A DNA stretch of 64,000 nucleotides from Bacillota bacterium (GTDB taxonomy: Bacteria > Bacillota > UBA4882 > UBA8346): the NCBI GenBank assembly GCA_023435565.1, contig JAEYRN010000029.1, forward strand, positions 62,001-126,000, read 5' to 3'. The translations under genes were made by a program, and so were the position numbers. The notes under the pieces were generated by a model that worked only from the letters and a program-made list of their open reading frames with translations, made no database searches and was not told the origin of the DNA. Position 1 is the stretch's first letter, and each line of letters opens with the position of its first letter. Positions 8,393 to 15,525 of the stretch are shown one piece after another.

Positions 8393-9668
8393 AAAAAATT
8401 TATTTCTTAGTCTATTATTATTGCTTATTCTATCCACCAACGGTTGTTGGGATCGGCGGGAGTTGGAAAGTCTGGGCATTGTTCAAGCTCTTGGGCTAGA
8501 TTTGGGACCGGACCAAAAGGGAGTAACTGTGACTACCATGATCGCAATTCCGACCCAACTAGGCAGTGGCCAACCAGGGGGAGGTGGAGGAGGTGGAGGT
8601 GAAGATACTGGAGTTTTAATAGTCTCCATGAACGCCCCTTCAATTTATGAAGCTTTCAACCGGATAAATACCACCATTAACCGGGAGATAACTCTCCTCC
8701 AAAATCAAGTCCTTTTAATCGGCGAGGAACTGGCCAAACACGGTGTTGAAAAATGGATGGATAATTTGATCCGTTACCGTGAGATGCGCCGTACATTATT
8801 ACTCTTCGTTTGTAAAGGAAATGCCGCCGATATAATGAAAGTCCAACCAAAACTGGAACGAAATCCATCGGAATACTTTACCGACTTGGTGGCGATGTCA
8901 CGCCGGACCGGAATGTTCCCGATGGTTACCTTAAACGACTTTCTCAAAAACTACGAAGCTTTTGCTCATGAAAACTACCTTCCCATTTTGGATAAATATA
9001 AAAGAAAAGAAGGTCCGGAGCCGGCAACCAAAGGCCAGGGGGAACAAGGGGGAATACAGGAGGAACAAGCACCACCCGGTGAGGAGCAGCCACCTAAAAA
9101 AGGAGAAGAAGAAAAACCTGAGAATGTTAGGTTTATTGGGTCGGCAATTTTCAAAAAGGATAGAATGGTTGGTAATTATGATATTTATGAAACTCAAATC
9201 CTGTTGTTATTGAATAACCAGTTCAGTGAAGCAATGCTTACTATCGAAGACCCTTTAAAAAAGGGAAACCATATTATCTTCAGGCTGCTCGCGACAACAC
9301 CGGCCCAAATCCAATACCGGCATCAAAACAAAGTTGATCGGTTTAAGGTTAAATTTAAACTTGAGGCGGATTTGGTAAGCATTCAAAGCGGGATCGATTA
9401 TACCCGGCCCAAATTGGAAGGTTTTCTCGGCCGAATGATTGCCGCAGAATTAAAAAACCGGCTTGATAAAGTGATTAAAAAAGCCCAGCAGGAATACAAC
9501 TCCGATGTCTTCGGTTTTGGTGAAGAAGTTAGAAAAACCTTCATCACTTCCTCCGATTATGAAGCCTATCATTGGCCCGACAAATTCAAGGCAGCTGAAA
9601 TCCAAACCCAAGTTAAAGTGGCAATCCGTCGGGTCGGAGTCCAGTTCCATCCACCGGAGAACCGTTAA
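8385..9668 (+). CDS. gerAC: Spore germination lipoprotein, GerA family C subunit
   Basis: A Ger(x)C family lipoprotein of about 427 residues. It has an N-terminal signal with lipobox STNGC, then the conserved CWDRRELESLGIVQALGLD segment. I prefer ATG 8385, which follows GGGTGGCGG and overlaps the gerAB stop; a GTG nine bases upstream is the alternative. Two low-complexity inserts stand out: a run of seven glycines around residue 65, and a Pro/Glu/Lys/Gln-rich stretch around residues 210-245 between the second and third domains. These are probably surface loops. The mature protein is expected on the outer face of the spore inner membrane. Confidence 0.92.
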   Translation: MNKKNLFLSLLLLLILSTNGCWDRRELESLGIVQALGLDLGPDQKGVTVTTMIAIPTQLGSGQPGGGGGGGGEDTGVLIVSMNAPSIYEAFNRINTTINREITLLQNQVLLIGEELAKHGVEKWMDNLIRYREMRRTLLLFVCKGNAADIMKVQPKLERNPSEYFTDLVAMSRRTGMFPMVTLNDFLKNYEAFAHENYLPILDKYKRKEGPEPATKGQGEQGGIQEEQAPPGEEQPPKKGEEEKPENVRFIGSAIFKKDRMVGNYDIYETQILLLLNNQFSEAMLTIEDPLKKGNHIIFRLLATTPAQIQYRHQNKVDRFKVKFKLEADLVSIQSGIDYTRPKLEGFLGRMIAAELKNRLDKVIKKAQQEYNSDVFGFGEEVRKTFITSSDYEAYHWPDKFKAAEIQTQVKVAIRRVGVQFHPPENR

Positions 9669-9687
9669 CTAAAGAAAGGATGTTTAA

Positions 9688-9855
9688 ATGCTGAATTATC
9701 TGGCTTTTGCTACAGTACTAATCATCGCTTTTTATACAGTTTTGTTCGCGGTCGAAAATTATCGCCAAAAAAATTTTGTCGGATTTTGGGCAGTTCTATT
9801 ATTGGCCTTGGTAATTACAGCACTGCCATTTTATATTATTTTCCTTCAAGAATGA
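9688..9855 (+). CDS. Small two-helix membrane protein, candidate germinant-receptor D subunit
   Basis: A 55-residue reading frame 19 bases after gerAC, preceded by AAAGGA at a good distance. It predicts two membrane helices (about residues 4-22 and 31-53) joined by a short polar turn ENYRQKNF. A terminator follows it, so it is the last gene of the gerA operon. Some Bacillus germinant-receptor operons carry a fourth gene for a small two-helix D subunit that modulates germination; size, topology and position match. This is an inference from context and topology, not from a sequence match I can verify. Confidence 0.7.
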   Translation: MLNYLAFATVLIIAFYTVLFAVENYRQKNFVGFWAVLLLALVITALPFYIIFLQE

Positions 9856-9916
9856 GGACTTTGAATGACCGATTCTCTAATTAAACGGTCAAGTTCCGAA
9901 ATTCTTTTTTCTTTTG

Positions 9917-9950
9917 ATCCTGTCAAAATAGTATAATTGGCAGGATTTTA
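9917..9950 (+). terminator. Terminator of the gerA operon
   Basis: A 9-bp stem (ATCCTGTCA/TGGCAGGAT, one G-U pair) with a 12-base loop is followed by TTTTATTTG. It lies about 60 bases after the small fourth gene. Confidence 0.8.
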
Positions 9951-10080
9951 TTTGTTTAAGTCATTGACAATATCAGTTATTACAGATTTATATAGATGTT
10001 TTATTGTTTTGATAATCCTCAAAGCAGGAAATAGTCAAAAAAAATCGAACGAGATCCCAAAAAGATATGGAGGCCGTTTT

Positions 10081-11334
10081 ATGCCGGTTAAAGTTTTTTC
10101 AACACTGTTTATTTCATTATTTATTTTGAAGATAATAATCAAGCTTTGGCTGGATTTAATTAATCTTCGCCACCTTAAAAAAAATACCGGAAAGGTTCCA
10201 ACGGAATTGCAGGGCATTGTTAATACAGAGTCATTGTTTAAAAATGATTCCTATCATACAAGTAAAATGACCTTTCGGATTATTAGTTTTCTCTTTAATA
10301 GTCTACTCGTCGCTCTCTTTTTATTTACCCCGGCCTTCCATTACTATGCTAACTGGACAAACCAATGGTCAATCCCTTTTATCATCAAAGGAATGGGATT
10401 CTTTATGATTCTGGAACTAATCGGATCTCTAATCCAGCTCCCGTTCAGCTACTTTTACCATTTTCACCTTGAAGCCCGTTATGGTTTTAATAAATACTGG
10501 ATCAGCGGTTGGCTTATTGATACATTAAAAAGCTACTTAATAAATACTATATTGACCACTCTTGTTCTCGCTGTAGTGTTTGGAATCTGGGGTAATAATT
10601 CCAGTTTTAACTGGGGGGATGTCTTCTTAGGTTGGTCCTTGGCATTCTTTCTAATTACCACCCTTGTTTATTTGTTTCCGGTCCTATTACTTCCCTTCTT
10701 TTATAAATTGCAGCCTTTATCGGATGAAGGATTAAAATCTAAAATCGAAGCTTTGGTGGAAAAAGCGGGTTTTAAAGTACGTGGAGTATTTATCGCGAAC
10801 GAGAGTGAAAAATCAACTCATGCCAATGCTTCACTCTCCGGTTTTGGAAAAAGTAAGACAATCATTCTCTTTGACACTTTAGTGAATGAGTATGAGGAGG
10901 ATGAGATTTTAGGGGTTCTGGCCCACGAGATTGGTCATGGTAAAAAGCGACACATACTAAAATTACTAGCTATGATCATTCTTCAAGCTTTTATTTTTAT
11001 CTGGTTTGCTTCATATTTGCTTGGAACCGATCTTCCCTACAAATTTTCAGGCATCTCAAACATATTTTACAGCGGACTCTTAATCACTTATTACCTTTTC
11101 TTTGAATTATTGGGTTATTTCATTAATCCACTTATAGGAGTAATTTCCCGAAGATTCGAATACCAAGCCGATACTTTTTCGAAACATCTTTTGGGTTCCG
11201 GCGCGCCTCTTATTAAGACATTTGAAAAGTTCATCACTCGGGAACTTGATAACATAAATCCCCATCCTTGGTTTGAATCGTTTTATTATTCACACCCGTC
11301 CCTTCTCAAACGAATCAAGGCCTTAAGAGGGTAA
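10081..11334 (+). CDS. M48-family membrane zinc endopeptidase (Ste24/CAAX-protease-like)
   Basis: 417 residues from the ATG that follows a GGAGG at 10068; the frame extends further upstream but without a start signal. The N-terminal half has several membrane helices and the CAAX-prenyl-protease N-domain pattern, including FSYFYHFHLEARYGFN. The zinc site HEIGH is near residue 281, with the third ligand expected in the RRFEYQAD motif downstream. It is an integral membrane metalloprotease. In bacteria the substrates of Ste24-like M48 enzymes are mostly unknown; membrane protein quality control is a plausible role. It is transcribed separately from the gerA operon. Confidence 0.88.
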   Translation: MPVKVFSTLFISLFILKIIIKLWLDLINLRHLKKNTGKVPTELQGIVNTESLFKNDSYHTSKMTFRIISFLFNSLLVALFLFTPAFHYYANWTNQWSIPFIIKGMGFFMILELIGSLIQLPFSYFYHFHLEARYGFNKYWISGWLIDTLKSYLINTILTTLVLAVVFGIWGNNSSFNWGDVFLGWSLAFFLITTLVYLFPVLLLPFFYKLQPLSDEGLKSKIEALVEKAGFKVRGVFIANESEKSTHANASLSGFGKSKTIILFDTLVNEYEEDEILGVLAHEIGHGKKRHILKLLAMIILQAFIFIWFASYLLGTDLPYKFSGISNIFYSGLLITYYLFFELLGYFINPLIGVISRRFEYQADTFSKHLLGSGAPLIKTFEKFITRELDNINPHPWFESFYYSHPSLLKRIKALRG

Positions 11335-11413
11335 GAAACTTCTCGGCCAACTTTAAACAAATTGACTAATTATACCGATAATATAGCCAAAGGCCCATCC
11401 AGGAGGTTAGCAG

Positions 11414-11947
11414 TTGAAGAATAAACAATATGCGTTAGTCGGTTGTTGCGGGATGTCTTGCGCTCTTTGCCCCCGTTTTCATTCCCAATCCACATCGAAA
11501 TGTCCGGGATGCGGTCTCAGTACTAACCGCGAATCCTGCTCCACTTATAAATGCTGTACTGAAAAGCACAATTATGAAACCTGCGCCGAATGTGCGGTTT
11601 TTCCTTGTGAAAGATTATTTCTTCAGGCCGATTGGGTAGGGTTTAACACTCGTAAAAAATGGATTGACAATTTAAAACAGATTAAAGCGATTGGGATTGA
11701 AAAATGGTTTGCCGAACAAGTGGAAAAACAAGCCCTATTGGAAGAAGCGCTCAAATATTTTCATAACAACCGGATGCGTAGTTTCTTCTGTCTCTCATTC
11801 CTTTATTTTGAGATTGATACCATCAAAAAGTTGCTTGCTGCCGCCCAAGCCCAAAAAGAACTTGAACTCCAAAAGAGGTCCGAGGCTTTTCAGCAAGCGG
11901 TTAAAACTGAGGCTAAAGAGCATAACCTCAAAATCTGGGATGAATAA
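11414..11947 (+). CDS. DUF3795 cysteine-rich protein
   Basis: 177 residues starting at a TTG behind AGGAGG. The N-terminal 70 residues contain the DUF3795 pattern: CCGMSCALCPRF, then CPGCG, and a CAECAVFPCERL box, suggesting a zinc or iron-sulfur binding domain. The C-terminal half is helical and ends in a charged coiled stretch. Function is unknown. It converges with the downstream minus-strand gene and overlaps its 3' end by 20 bases. A shorter relative is at 56.1 kb. Confidence 0.8.
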   Translation: MKNKQYALVGCCGMSCALCPRFHSQSTSKCPGCGLSTNRESCSTYKCCTEKHNYETCAECAVFPCERLFLQADWVGFNTRKKWIDNLKQIKAIGIEKWFAEQVEKQALLEEALKYFHNNRMRSFFCLSFLYFEIDTIKKLLAAAQAQKELELQKRSEAFQQAVKTEAKEHNLKIWDE

Positions 11948-12737
11948 TTTTCTTCTCTTCCATTTCAGTCATTACCGGCACAAGCTCCGGCAGATTCCGT
12001 TCAGCACTAAAAAAAGGACTCCTTTCCGCTAGTTGAATCATTTGATGATGTAACGGGTCCACTCGTCCGGTTTGATGGACTCTGCTTCCTAAAAAATGGG
12101 CGCAAAATTGCCCGTTGAAGTCATTATCATAAATAGAATCCCCACCATGGGGCATACCATTAATGGAAGCGGCGATATAGAGATTTCTAATCCTTACTAC
12201 AACCGCCCGCCGGTCCCAACTCCATTTACCGCCATAAACCTCTTTCATAATCTTCGTATCTTCTTTGGTCAATGGTTCCACATCGGCATGATAGTAGCCA
12301 TAAAGACGCCTCGCTTGAAAAAATTTTCCGGTTTCAAGATCCATAATTTCGGCGACTTCTCCGTTTTTCCATAATTGGTTTACGATCGACCAAGGTATAG
12401 CCTGAATTCCTCCGGGACGATTACGGGAATTGGGATTACCATTCAATGCTTCCCTAAGTATATTCATTGTCTTGGGTCCAACAACACCGTCAACGGCTAA
12501 ATTATGCTCGATTTGAAACGCGATGACCGCTTCTTTGGTTAGTCTGCCATAATAACCGGTAGGACTTGTCCGCAAATAATTTAATTGAAATAAGTAGTTT
12601 TGGACCTCTATTACCTGGCTCCCTCTAGAACCGGTTTGAAGTAAGCCCATGGCTTTTACCCCTGAGGTAAAAACCCCCAGAAACAAAAACACTCCCAGAA
12701 AAACAGCAGTTATTTTATAATTAATTGCTTTCACCAC
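11928..12737 (-). CDS. Secreted peptidoglycan-binding protein with uncharacterised C-terminal domain
   Basis: 269 residues. A signal peptide (cleavage near residue 29) is followed by a PG_binding_1 domain (about residues 33-92), recognisable from GSRGSQVIEVQNYLFQLNYL and the VVGPKT turn. The C-terminal 150 residues contain NGMPHGG, then FCAHFLGSR and LHHQM, with conserved-looking His and Cys. I do not see the canonical motifs of L,D-transpeptidase or SleB hydrolase. It may be a cell-wall or spore-cortex associated enzyme of an unassigned family. The start is a GTG behind GGGAGG. Confidence 0.75.
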   Translation of the reverse strand: MVKAINYKITAVFLGVFLFLGVFTSGVKAMGLLQTGSRGSQVIEVQNYLFQLNYLRTSPTGYYGRLTKEAVIAFQIEHNLAVDGVVGPKTMNILREALNGNPNSRNRPGGIQAIPWSIVNQLWKNGEVAEIMDLETGKFFQARRLYGYYHADVEPLTKEDTKIMKEVYGGKWSWDRRAVVVRIRNLYIAASINGMPHGGDSIYDNDFNGQFCAHFLGSRVHQTGRVDPLHHQMIQLAERSPFFSAERNLPELVPVMTEMEEKKIIHPRF

Positions 12738-12886
12738 TTACGCCTCCCTTTATAACAATCCCCTACCTTGACTTCTAAGACCAAGAAGTCTTTTATAAAA
12801 TCGGACTTAAGGATTTATACTGTATCGATTATTATTAATCATTAAAATCTGTGTTAATCTTATTTACAGTCAAAAAAATTTTTTAT

Positions 12887-13022
12887 AGACAGGATTAACA
12901 CGGATTTACGGGATTTCCTTTTTTTAATCCCGCCAGTCATTTAAATTAGGTCAAAATAGTAGGTTTGTATTTATGAAATTATTAATTTATATAATCCGTG
13001 TTCATCCGTGTTAATCCTGTCT
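12887..13022. repeat. Dispersed inverted repeat of the 'AGACAGGATTAACACGGAT' family
   Basis: Perfect 19-bp arms at 12887-12905 and 13004-13022 flank about 100 bases. Further partial copies of the same words (GGATTTACGGGATTT and similar) extend from about 12840 to 13055. The same family occurs as a tandem array at 38158-38510. The 12738-13146 gap shows no gene. Confidence 0.8.
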
Positions 13023-13146
13023 AAAATAAGGTTAAATAGGATTAACGGGATTTAGATAACTTCATTATATCAACAACCATCTATGAAAGAACTCAAATTC
13101 ATTTTTTAATTCCGGCTTCTCCGGGATAGGTTGAATCAAATTTCTT

Positions 13147-14328
13147 CTAAAAAACAGAACTATAAATTACACTACGTCCGTCTTTGCGCTTAAAAAGGCC
13201 CCGTATCAAGTCTCGAATCCATCTCCAACCCTGCACTAAAATGTTGGCCCGTTTTACCTCCACGGTGGAATAAACCGGCTCCTCCGCCAGCACTTCTCCT
13301 TGATAAACAGCCTTTAAAAGACCAACTTTACCTCCGGTTTTGATCGGATACTTTAACCTAGCAGCCGGAACCAATTCTGTTTCAACCAACTTGTCCCGGC
13401 CTCTTTCCACTAAAACACCAAAGTCTCGATTAAGTTTGACCGGTACCATTTCGGGACGGGCCGGTTTTAAATAGACCTTCCCCAGTTCTTGGTCGGCTTT
13501 TTTAATCAATTTCCATTGATAATTGCGATAACCGTAATCCAGCAAACGTTTGGTTTCAGCCACTCGTTTACCATCGCTTACAGCGCCTAAAATAACGCTT
13601 AACAAACGAAAATTCCCTTTTTCGGCAGTAGCAGCCAAACAAAATTTAGCTTCTTCGGTATGCCCGGTTTTCAGGCCGTCAGCTCCCCGGTAAACTCTTA
13701 TTAACTCATTGGTATTACGTAGTTGGAACTCACCACCCCGAAAGGTATCCATCCAAATGGATGTGTATTTCAACACTTCCGGGTATTTTAACAACTCCCG
13801 GGAAATGATTGCCAAATCATAAGCGCTACTGTAATGATTAGGATCCGGAAGACCGGTTTCATTAGCAAAATGGGTGTTTTTTAAACCCAGGGCTTTAGCT
13901 CTTTCATTCATGGCTTCGATAAAATCCCGGTCTGATCCGTAAAGGTGTTCGGCCACAGCCGTACTGGCGTCATTGGCTGATACAACCGCGATTGCTTTGA
14001 ACATCTCTGATAATGGGAATTCTTCTCCTTCTTTCAAATAGACCTGGGAACCTCCCATCCCGGCAGCAACCGCCGAAGTACGGATCGGCTCGGACCATTT
14101 TACCCGACCGGACTCAACGGCCTCCATGATTAAAAGCATTGTCATTACTTTGGTCACGCTTGCCGGCGGCCAACCCATATCTTTTTTCTGCTCAAATAGT
14201 ACCTTACCCGAAAGAGGGTCCATTAACACGGCAGCCCTGGCGTCAATTGAAAAAGCAAGACTGCTTTTTGATATTAATAATGAAAAAATCAATGTCAATA
14301 TAATTACTTTGACCCAATCTTTTATCAC
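13147..14328 (-). CDS. dacF: D-alanyl-D-alanine carboxypeptidase, DacF-like (second copy)
   Basis: About 393 residues from a GTG preceded by AAGGGGGAG; the longer frame upstream lacks a start signal. The signal peptide ends at LAFS (about residue 25). S11 motifs are visible: SVTK, SAN (in place of SGN) and KTG in LKTGHTEEAKFC. The PBP5 C-domain and a C-terminal amphipathic stretch complete the enzyme. It removes terminal D-alanine from stem peptides. The SAN variant and its position next to coat-protein genes fit DacF-type sporulation peptidases, but expression timing is not shown by the sequence. A large palindromic region lies directly upstream. Confidence 0.88.
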   Translation of the reverse strand: MIKDWVKVIILTLIFSLLISKSSLAFSIDARAAVLMDPLSGKVLFEQKKDMGWPPASVTKVMTMLLIMEAVESGRVKWSEPIRTSAVAAGMGGSQVYLKEGEEFPLSEMFKAIAVVSANDASTAVAEHLYGSDRDFIEAMNERAKALGLKNTHFANETGLPDPNHYSSAYDLAIISRELLKYPEVLKYTSIWMDTFRGGEFQLRNTNELIRVYRGADGLKTGHTEEAKFCLAATAEKGNFRLLSVILGAVSDGKRVAETKRLLDYGYRNYQWKLIKKADQELGKVYLKPARPEMVPVKLNRDFGVLVERGRDKLVETELVPAARLKYPIKTGGKVGLLKAVYQGEVLAEEPVYSTVEVKRANILVQGWRWIRDLIRGLFKRKDGRSVIYSSVF

Positions 14329-14386
14329 CAAAAAAGACTCCCCCTTAATATAAAGGATTTCCCAAATTACAATAGAGTATAACAAT

Positions 14387-14440
14387 ATAAGTTGAATTAA
14401 AATTCTAATATGGAAAATCAATGAATTTAATTCAACTTAT
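14387..14440. repeat. Short palindrome upstream of dacF-like gene
   Basis: Arms ATAAGTTGAATTAAAATTC (14387-14405) and GAATTTAATTCAACTTAT (14423-14440) are complementary apart from one missing base. The element lies next to the larger palindrome at 14451-14642 and could be an AT-rich terminator-like hairpin or an operator. Confidence 0.6.
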
Positions 14441-14450
14441 AACAGCTGTA

Positions 14451-14642
14451 ATAGGATGAAATAAATACGAATTTGATCCTATTTGCATTCGGCTATCTAC
14501 TTTGTTAAATTCAATAATTTGGACTCCGTTTTGAAAATAATCGCGAACGATTTAACGTGTTATTTTCAAAACATAAGTTCTAAATTTAACAAAGTAGATT
14601 TAGGAATGCAAATTACGGTTAAGAAATTTATTTCATCCTATA
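14451..14642. repeat. Large imperfect palindrome (about 190 bp)
   Basis: The left half, 14451-14540, is largely complementary to the right half, 14560-14642. Matching blocks are ATAGGATGAAATAAAT with ATTTATTTCATCCTAT, ATCTACTTTGTTAAATT with AATTTAACAAAGTAGAT, and GTTTTGAAAATAA with TTATTTTCAAAAC. The loop is about 19 bases. It resembles a MITE-like hairpin element or a long structured transcript. The open frame across it looks like a by-product of the palindrome. Confidence 0.75.
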
Positions 14643-14722
14643 TAAACTTCTTTTCTAGCATATCCTTACCGAAGTTGGGGAAATTAATAAAAAAGCGTTT
14701 TCAATAAAAGGAGGAATGAATT

Positions 14723-14995
14723 TTGAATCAAGGCAAGCAAAATACCGGGACCTATGAATCCCCGGGAAGGATGGAGCAGCCACCGAATGTTATCACTACT
14801 AAAGATTTGGCCTACTTAAAGGATGCCATGTCCTGGGAGTTGTTGGCGATGAAAAAGTGCCGCCAGTATGCTTCCTTTTGTACCGATCCCGAGCTTCAAA
14901 ACCAAATCGATGGAGTCGGTCAAATGCACCAACAACACTATAACAAGTTACTGCAATATGTCCAGTCAAACCCCAATCAGCAATATCTTCAATAG
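14723..14995 (+). CDS. Small spore-coat-like protein
   Basis: 90 residues from a TTG behind GGAGG. After a Gln/Asn/Pro-rich leader, a helical segment (about residues 25-80) has the ferritin-like pattern ITTKDLAYLKDAMSWELLAMKK seen in CotF-related small coat proteins. The C-terminal tail is Gln/Asn rich. It forms a pair with the following CotF-like gene, 25 bases apart, with a terminator after the second. Probably made in the mother cell and placed in the spore coat. The family call rests on composition, length and context. Confidence 0.65.
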   Translation: MNQGKQNTGTYESPGRMEQPPNVITTKDLAYLKDAMSWELLAMKKCRQYASFCTDPELQNQIDGVGQMHQQHYNKLLQYVQSNPNQQYLQ

Positions 14996-15020
14996 CAAAT
15001 CCTAGAGGGAGGAAAATTTA

Positions 15021-15374
15021 ATGCAAAAACAAGGCCAATCGGGGCAACAAAATGCCGATGTCCTAAAAAACCCCCAGACCGGACAATTACCCCAAGTCAA
15101 GGGGCCGGAAATGAATGAAAGGGATTTCTTAAACGATATCTTAGCCACTGAAAAATATATTACCGACAACTTCAATATTTTCAGCCGCGAAGCCAGTAAT
15201 CAAACACTGTATCAGGATACAATGGCCATTTTAAACGAATCGCACCAGGCAGCCAGAAATTTATTCAACATGATGTTTAAAAAGGGATGGTATAAGTTGA
15301 CTGCCGCCACCCAACAGGATATCCAACAAACGGTGCAGCAATTTCAAAATTACCAGACACAAGAGCCATATTAA
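15021..15374 (+). CDS. CotF-family spore coat protein
   Basis: 117 residues. The segment starting at NERDFLNDILATEKYI and running through the helix with LFNMMFKKGWY matches the CotF domain (PF07875), a ferritin-like two-helix unit found in coat proteins of Bacillota. Gln/Asn-rich flanks are typical of coat proteins. The ribosome binding site is GAGGGAGG and a strong terminator follows. It is co-transcribed with the preceding small coat-like gene. Confidence 0.78.
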   Translation: MQKQGQSGQQNADVLKNPQTGQLPQVKGPEMNERDFLNDILATEKYITDNFNIFSREASNQTLYQDTMAILNESHQAARNLFNMMFKKGWYKLTAATQQDIQQTVQQFQNYQTQEPY

Positions 15375-15390
15375 AATAGGTTAAAAACTC

Positions 15391-15427
15391 AAAAAGGAAG
15401 TGAGATTTTTGCTCTCTTCCTTTTTTA
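15391..15427 (+). terminator. Terminator of the coat gene pair
   Basis: AAAAAGGAAGTGAG pairs with CTCTCTTCCTTTTTT (one mismatch) across a short loop, ending in a T run. It lies 17 bases after the CotF-like gene. Confidence 0.85.
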
Positions 15428-15525
15428 CCTAAGGTTTAATTTCTCCGTTTTAAACAACCCAAAGTGAAGCATTGGTTTCGACTCTTATAATCAATGTTAA
15501 TAGACGTTATCAATAATTCAAAAGC

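Noticed and set aside
9937..10080. N-terminal extension of the M48 protease
   Set aside because: The extension begins at a TTG inside the gerA terminator tail without a ribosome binding site, while GGAGG precedes ATG 10081.
14483..14707. 74-codon plus-strand frame
   Set aside because: It lies almost wholly inside the 190-bp palindrome, has no ribosome binding site and its composition reflects the palindrome.
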